Shown in pieces: positions 58,641 through 64,000 of a stretch of 64,000 nt of DNA. Made by a program: the position numbers and the translations under genes. Numbering within the stretch: the stretch's first letter is position 1; each line of letters starts with the position of its first letter. The notes under the pieces were generated by a model. It was not told the origin of the DNA. It saw only the letters and a list, made by a program, of their open reading frames with translations, and did not search any database. The DNA is from Apium graveolens (lineage: Eukaryota > Streptophyta > Magnoliopsida > Apiales > Apiaceae), in the NCBI RefSeq assembly GCF_009905375.1, contig NC_133647.1, positions 77,862,231-77,926,230 of the forward strand. Direction: 5' to 3'.

Positions 58641-59719
58641 CTTATGGAGGACATTATGGTGGAGAAAAGACAGCAGCTCGTATTCTGCAAGCAGGTTTCT
58701 TTTGGCCAACCTTGTTTAAAAATGCTCACAAGTTTGGTTTGAAATGTGATAGATGTCAACATGTAGGTAATATGTCTAAGAGGGATGATATGCCTCTTAA
58801 TGTGCTTCTCGAGGTTGAGGTCTTCAATATTAGGGAAATTGACTTCATTGGGCCATTTATCTCATCCTGTAACAATCAATATATCTTGTCGGCGGTTGAT
58901 TATGTGTTGAAATGGGTTGAAGTTAAAGCGTTGCCAACGAACGATGCGAAAGTGGTGCTTAATTTTCTTCATAAGCAGATATTCACAAGATTTGGAACTC
59001 CAAGAGTCATAATCAGTGATGAGGGGTCGCATTTATGTAACCGTAAGTTCACTACTATGAGGCAAAGGTATAATATGAATCATCGCATTACTACGGCTTA
59101 TCATCCTCAAATGAATGGTCAAGACGAGGTATCTAACAGGGAGATCAAGCACATTTTAGAGAAAGTTGCGTGTCCATTAAGGAAGGATTGGTCTTAAAAG
59201 CTTGATGAAGCTGTTTGGGCGTATCGAACAGCGTACAAGATTCCGCTAGGGATGTCACCGTATCAGTTGGTTAATGGTAAGGGGTATCATTTGTCGGTGG
59301 AGCTGGAGCATAAAGCGTATTGGGCCTTGAAGAAATTGAATCTGGATTTGGATACAACTGGAAAGAAGAGGATGCTTCAATTGAATGAGCTCGACAAATT
59401 TCGACTTCAAGCTTATGAGAACAAAATAATGTATAAGGAGAAAGTCAAGAGGTGGTACGACCGGGTTCTAGTGCTCAAATCATTTATGTCGGGGCAACAA
59501 GTTCTTTTGTTCAACACTCGTCTCCGTCTTTTTCCTGGAAAGTTGAAGTCAAGATGGTCAGGGCCATTTATTGTCAAAACTGTGTTTCCACATGGAACGG
59601 TGGAAATTTTTGAGAATGGTCGGGGCCAAGCATTCAAGGTAAATGGTCAGAGGTTGAAGCATTATTATGGTGACATGGAAAACCGCGAGGTGGTTAGTGC
59701 CGTTTTATTTTCCGTTTGA
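58637..59719 (+). pseudogene. E5 pol: integrase (catalytic triad intact, one stop)
   Basis: The zinc finger ([24 protein letters not shown]) is followed by the core: Asp in EIDFIGPF, Asp in ISDEGSHLCN (59018-59020) and, exactly 36 codons on, Glu GAG at 59126-59128, so the DD35E triad survives. A TAA at 59195-59197 interrupts; the frame continues through VWAYRTAYKIPLGMSPYQLV, AYENKIMYKEKVKRWYD and SRWSGPFIVKTVFPHGTVEI to TGA 59717-59719. No chromodomain follows, as expected for Athila. Confidence 0.9.
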
Positions 59720-59753
59720 TCTCGATTTCTACATCAAGCTAACGACATAAAGC

Positions 59754-59779
59754 AAGCGCTTCTTGGGAGGCAACCCAAG
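59754..59779 (+). other. E5 post-integrase palindrome and hairpin
   Basis: The 8 bp palindrome AAGCGCTT (59754-59761) is followed at once by a perfect 6 bp stem CTTGGG / CCCAAG around the loop AGGCAA (59762-59779). I recognise this GCGCTT-TTGGGAGGCAACCCAA arrangement as recurring just after integrase in plant Athila/Tat elements. Its role is not known to me; it could mark an RNA processing, packaging or translation signal. Confidence 0.7.
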
Positions 59780-59876
59780 TTTGTTGTACATTAGTAAGTA
59801 GAGGAAACAAGAAGAAAAAGAAAATCACAAAAAAGTCAAAAAATGAAAAAAATTCAGGACTGACTACAGAAGCCTG

Positions 59877-59998
59877 GCACGCCTCCGCTGTCCTACCACG
59901 CGGCCGCGCTGAAAATACAGAAACAAGGTGCGCCCGCACTGTTCCAGCGTGCGGCAGCACCGGTTTGGCAGAAGTAACGCGCGCCCGCGCCGAAGTCC
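59877..59998 (+). repeat. E5 internal GC-rich block related to the LTR block
   Basis: GCGGCCGC at 59900-59907, then CGCCCGCAC, GCGTGCGGCAGCACCGGT and CGCGCGCCCGCGCC modules, matching words of 53023-53113 and 62990-63080 within non-homologous surroundings. It ends about 185 bp upstream of the internal TATA box. Confidence 0.7.
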
Positions 59999-60182
59999 CA
60001 ACTCAAAAAAAAATAAAGGCAGTTTTATGGGGGAAAATCGAGATTTTTGCTACAAAATCAATTTCCAACCGAATTTTACTCCTCTACATCCCAAATTTCC
60101 CTCTCCAAATCAAACCCATTACTCCCATTATTCCCATAATTAAATCCTAGTTTTATTCCATATATAATTCTCTTTTCACCAC

Positions 60183-60285
60183 CTATATATACATATACCT
60201 CATACACAAACTTCTTCACCACTTCACAAATTTTCAACACAAATTCTCTCTTAAACACAACTCTTACTCTCTCTACTCAATTCCA
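60183..60285 (+). promoter_or_regulatory. E5 internal promoter-like module before the extra frame
   Basis: CTATATATA at 60183-60191 and then an unbroken C/A/T leader poor in G (CATACACAAACTTCTTCACC ... CTCTTACTCTCTCTACTC) running to the start of the extra frame at 60286. TATA-to-frame distance is about 100 bases, almost the same as in E4. It resembles an ordinary plant gene promoter and 5' leader. Confidence 0.55.
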
Positions 60286-61503
60286 ATAGCACCCAAGAGA
60301 CAAAGAACGCAAGTAAGCAGCAGCACCACCGATTCTTCAAGTGTGGGTTGTGTAAGGCCGAGGTTCTCTACTCCCGAGGCTGAAGCAGAGTATACGAGGC
60401 TTCCCTCGAAGCCGATCATCAAGGAGTAAGGTTTTCTACCATCAGGGAAGGATGGTAAGCTATTGGAGATCATTCTGGAGATGGGCTGGGTTCCTTTTTG
60501 TGAGGCCCCCACTGCTGTGCCCATGAGTGTTGTTTGCGAGTTCTATGCGAATGCGAAGGCTGAGAAGAATGGCTTCACGGTGGTTCGAGGGAGGAATGTG
60601 GAGTACGGTGCAGAGGCCAGCAGGATGGTGATTGAGCAGCCCGCGAGGAAGGTCGGGCAAGACACGTGGAACGATAAGACTCCAGAGGACTTTGATCTGG
60701 ATCTTATTGTTGCTACGCTGTGCCAACCCAACACTCACTGGAAGATTAAGAGGGGTATGACCGAGTATTCTATGTTCTCGGCTTCCAGCATGAACAGGTT
60801 TGCCCGTGCATGGAACGCGTTTATTTGTGCTAACATCATGCCATCTTCGCATGTGCATGAGATTACTATGGAGCGTGCATGGCTGTTATGGGACATTCTT
60901 CAGGGCGATTATGTGGATTTGGGGATGGTGATTTATCAGGGTATCCTGAAGTTCTTGAGGGGGAGTACCACGGGGTCTATTCCATATGCGTCCGTTGTGA
61001 CGAAGCTGTGCGTGGTAGTTGGTGTTCATTGGCCCGCACATGAGCAGTTACAGATCTTGAGTACTCCTATTGACAGCAGTACTTTGGCTACGATACAAGA
61101 ATGGGATAGAGGCAAGCCCGAACATAAGGGGCTTGGTCATACTTTTGACCACCTACCTGGTGGGAGGCCAGCTGCTGGGGCCACTCAGGCGAGCAAGACT
61201 GCATGGAGATCTCAGCTAGGAGATGAGGCAGGGCCATCGCAGCAGGCACATGAGGAGGAGGAATGAGCTGATATGAGAGCTGGCATGAGCATGACACAAT
61301 ACAGGCATTTGGCTAGGAGGATGGATGCGATGCATGACATCCACAACAGGTTTGCATGTGATTTCACCCAGGCATTCGGGACAACTTTTCGAGCCACCGG
61401 TGTTGACATCCAGTGGCCAGTTTTTGGTGAGGATTCCATGTATCCACCTCCGGACACACCTGACACTCCACCCGTTGAGGGTGAGGAGCCTGATTCTGAT
61501 TAG
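60286..61503 (+). pseudogene. E5 additional 3' frame (Athila extra ORF, putative plant transposon protein type)
   Basis: One frame from 60286 to TAG 61501-61503, 405 codons. At 60286, right after the leader, stands ATA in a GCACCCAAGAG context where a start is expected, so the start codon seems lost. Stops interrupt at 60427-60429 (TAA) and 61264-61266 (TGA). The longest open part (60463-61266) encodes SVVCEFYANAKAEKNGFTVV, RGRNVEYGAEASRMVI, a FSASSMNRFARAWNAFIC helix region and ERAWLLWDILQGDYVDLG. The tail includes HDIHNRFACDFTQAFG and a Pro/acidic end. I recognise the pattern of the domain called putative plant transposon protein (Transposase_32). No signal peptide or membrane helix supports an envelope role. 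The frame is richer in G and C than pol. Confidence 0.8.
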
Positions 61504-62727
61504 GTATGCCTGAATTCCTTACTATTACCTTCACCGAGGACAGTGAATATTCTAAGTTTGGGGGTAGTAGTTGAAGGAATATGTTTTGTGTGAGTCGCAT
61601 ATAGTTTGCATATTCATGATAGTTTAGTTCATATAGTGCATATCTTGCCATATAATTTTTTTAATTATTAATTATTAATTATCTTATTTTTTAGTAGTTT
61701 TTATGTTAGTTTGTTCATATAGTTCATGCATTTGCATTATAACATGATCCCTTAAATGATTTTTCCGATTAATTTGTGATATTGATGCTAGTGTAGTGAT
61801 GTCATATTTAGTGATGTTAAGTCTTATCGAATTAATTTGCATGCTAGAGACACTTGTATTTCACTAAGTCTTATAGGTTGCTAGAGTGCTAGATCATGAT
61901 CATGGTTTGTTTGTTTGTCGAGGTTTAATCGCTTGTTTATATTTAAAATTTAGGATATTCTCTTAATAATAAAATAATATGGATTTTTAGAAATTGGAGA
62001 AAAATTGGATTTTATTGCTAGTTGTTGTGGCTATGTGTCAAATGGCTAGTAGCCAGCTCATATTTATATGAGTAGTCTAGGGTTGAGCGAGATAGAGTGA
62101 AACGCACTCGTTCAGAAATTTGGAAGAAAAGAAAAAGAAAAAAAGAAAAAAAAAGAAAAAAATAAGTGTTATGTTTAATTGATCACGAGTGGGCTTTTTA
62201 GTACTCGAGTTATTAAGTTCTTAGGGGACTTTGTACCTAGTGACCTAAGGCTTTTATAATCCGGGATCCGCTAACCTAACGCTCGCTACATGGGTACTAT
62301 TGTATAAGTCTTTTGTGAACCTCACTCATTGCACGATCAAATAAACATATGTGTGTTGTTTTGTTTGAATAAAAGCATGAATCCATATAAAACTCCAATA
62401 TAAGAATTGAAGTGTTATAAGTTATTTTGAGTCTAGCTTTTTATTTTATTTTAACCTTGCGATTGCCTTGTTGAGTAGTGAGTCATGATTATTGATCTAG
62501 TTGTGATAGTATATTTGTAGGCATTTGCACACACGCACGTCTTTAGTTTGTAATTTTATTTGTATGATTTGATTGATCTTTATGCGAGTAACTGCATTTG
62601 TTGAGATGTTGCTCGTTGATTGGTTTAGTTATTCTATTGGGATTGTTGCATTCATATTAGTTGCATTCATGGATTTTTGTTTCTTGTTCTTTGAGTCAGT
62701 TTATGCTTGAGGACAGGCATCGATTCA
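61504..62727 (+). other. E5 3' non-coding region with a first PPT-like word and a purine tract
   Basis: AT-rich, with no frame I would call. AAGTTTGGGGGTA at 61554-61566 repeats exactly the 13-mer that primes the LTR at 62728-62740. A 41-base pure purine run (62122-62162, AAAG/AAAAAG steps) lies in the middle. Purpose unknown. Confidence 0.7.
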
Positions 62728-62740
62728 AGTTTGGGGGTAT
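62728..62740 (+). other. E5 polypurine tract
   Basis: AAGTTTGGGGGTA immediately before the 3' LTR start TGTTGAGTGG. Confidence 0.85.
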
Positions 62741-64000
62741 GTTGAGTGGCATTTATGACACTTTATAATGCTCTATTACGCTTTGAATTGATGTGTTTGT
62801 ACTCAGTTGTTAAGTGTTTTAACGTGTTTTCTAGTGTTTTTGCATTTCGGGCATTATTTAGGTAAACAGGTGAATTAGCATTGTTTTGGTGCTAATTTGG
62901 TGTCAAGGTGGTGGTGGAATAAAATCTCTTGGAAAGCCGAATCGAAGCAGCAAAGAAAATCATAAATCTGAAGTTTTTTTCCAGAGGTACGGCGCGCCCG
63001 CGCTGGTCAAGCGCGCGCCCGCGCCAGGATGTCAGAAAGGCAGCGCGCCCGCGCTGTGATAGCGCGTGGCCGCGCCAGTCCGAATTTAAAGAATCCTGAT
63101 TCTATTATAATTACAATTGGAGGACTTCTGGATTGCATGGGGCTGCTATATATATTCAAATAAATGACGTTTTTAAGGGAGAGACGTACCAGAGCGCAAC
63201 GAGAGTCGTAAGAAGACCGTTTTAGCACGGATTCAACGAAGAAAAAGAAGATCTTGTTTTTACTTGTGAATCTTTGTTCTAAGTTGTAACTTGGATGCTA
63301 GTTTTCTTACTTGTAAACCTTACTCTTGTTTCGTACTTGGTTTTGTTATTTAAGTATAAAGACTACATTTATTATACCATGCTTTCATCGGAACCCACGT
63401 TGATGATGAGTCTGATTATGGGCTAATCGTTATCATGGGGTTCTAATGGATTTATTTATGGATTTCTTTACTTAATTTGTTTCGATGCCTTAGTGTGTGG
63501 TGATTGTATGACAACCTAGTATTGGTTGTGCGTATTCGTTTTATGAGTGTCGCGAACTAATAAGATAACGTGTTAATCTTTAATGAAGCGACAATGAATT
63601 TAAAGATTTAGAACTTAAATGCTAGCATAGGTTCATGTGTTATTGTTATACATGATTCGTAGGTAATTTTAACCATCTTACTTGCCCTGTGTAATCATGA
63701 TAGATAAATTGTTCTTTAAAACTTTATGTTGTCAAATTCTATAGATATATAGGGTCTCAATATAATTGGTATCTATTCAGCTTCTATCTCTTTCGTTGAT
63801 GTCTGATAGTATGGTATTCGTACAACGAAAGTTGGCGTTTATTAGTTTTGTGTTATCTGATTAGTGTCATCACCATTACATGCTAAGGTTAAGAACAATA
63901 AGGTTATTGAATGAAGTATTTAATGAAGTTAGAATCCCATGTTTGTCTCATATAATATACAACCCTCTTTACTCTCTTAGTTATAATTTATAGTTTAATT
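62741..64000 (+). repeat. E5 3' LTR, first 1,260 bp
   Basis: Aligns with 52775 onward, including the GC-rich block (62990-63080) and TATA box (63147-63156). About 190 bases, the end of the LTR and the right target duplication lie outside the window. Confidence 0.93.

Larger units (their letters stand above)
52775..64000 (+). mobile_element. E5: Athila-type Ty3/gypsy element (right end off window)
   Basis: 5' LTR of 1,450 bp, a tRNA-Asp-like PBS, gag, PR-RT-RH-IN without a chromodomain, a separate post-pol frame, a long 3' non-coding region, PPT and at least 1,260 bp of 3' LTR. The PBS type, DLGAS protease, FMDDFSV polymerase and extra 3' frame are Athila features. The LTRs differ by about 7-8% in the first 270 bases, and the coding region carries about six stops and six frameshifts, so this is an old dead copy. 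Confidence 0.93.

Noticed and set aside
60286..61503. Envelope gene in E5
   Set aside because: The sequence matches the putative plant transposon protein pattern, with no membrane segment.

Overview
The window is 64 kb of plant nuclear DNA made almost entirely of LTR retrotransposons inserted into one another. I see no host gene, tRNA or rRNA gene. Plant origin is shown by chromodomain Ty3/gypsy elements of the Tekay type, a SIRE/Maximus-like Ty1/copia element and an Athila element, with plant-type TATA boxes and pyrimidine-rich leaders. The AT-rich bulk and element mix fit a large-genome eudicot, probably heterochromatin; I cannot name the species. All alignments and mismatch counts were made by eye.

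Layout. E0 (1-4299, minus strand): leader and 5' LTR of a Tekay-type element whose body lies beyond the left edge. It sits inside the 3' LTR of E1. E1 (4300-52524, minus): the oldest visible Tekay-type element of the nest. Its 3' LTR remnant is 4300-5398 and its decayed, out-of-order interior is 5399-10828 and 24029-24101. Its 5' LTR is split into 24102-25287 and 49892-52524. E3 (10829-24023, plus): a complete Tekay chromovirus inserted in the E1 interior (target duplication CTTAT), with 3.87 kb LTRs and a recognisable but broken gag-pol. E2 (25288-49886, minus): inserted in the E1 5' LTR (TTATG), with two 3,474 bp LTRs that are nearly identical around an almost unreadable interior. E4 (31854-43849, plus): a 12 kb SIRE-like copia element inserted in the E2 protease region (CTCTT). 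It carries gag-pol and a further reading frame of about 1,500 codons. About 250 bp of unassigned sequence (52525-52774) separates the nest from E5 (52775 to beyond 64000, plus), an Athila element with gag, pol, an extra 3' reading frame and a 3' LTR cut by the window end.

LTR divergence agrees with the nesting: roughly 6-7% for E1, 1.5-2% for E2 and E3, 1.4% for E4, and 7-8% for the older neighbour E5.

The most interesting signal is regulatory. E4 carries some thirty copies of a 10-mer, TCAACGGATA/G, in both orientations. They cluster upstream of the LTR TATA box, again upstream of a second promoter-like module in front of the extra 3' frame, and inside both coding regions. The core AACGG is that of the plant MSA element bound by MYB3R factors. 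E5 has the same layout with different parts: a very GC-rich CGCG-box block lies upstream of its LTR TATA box, and a related block lies upstream of an internal TATA box and leader in front of its extra 3' frame. Two unrelated retrotransposons thus seem to have put a copy of their LTR upstream motif in front of an internal promoter for a post-pol gene.
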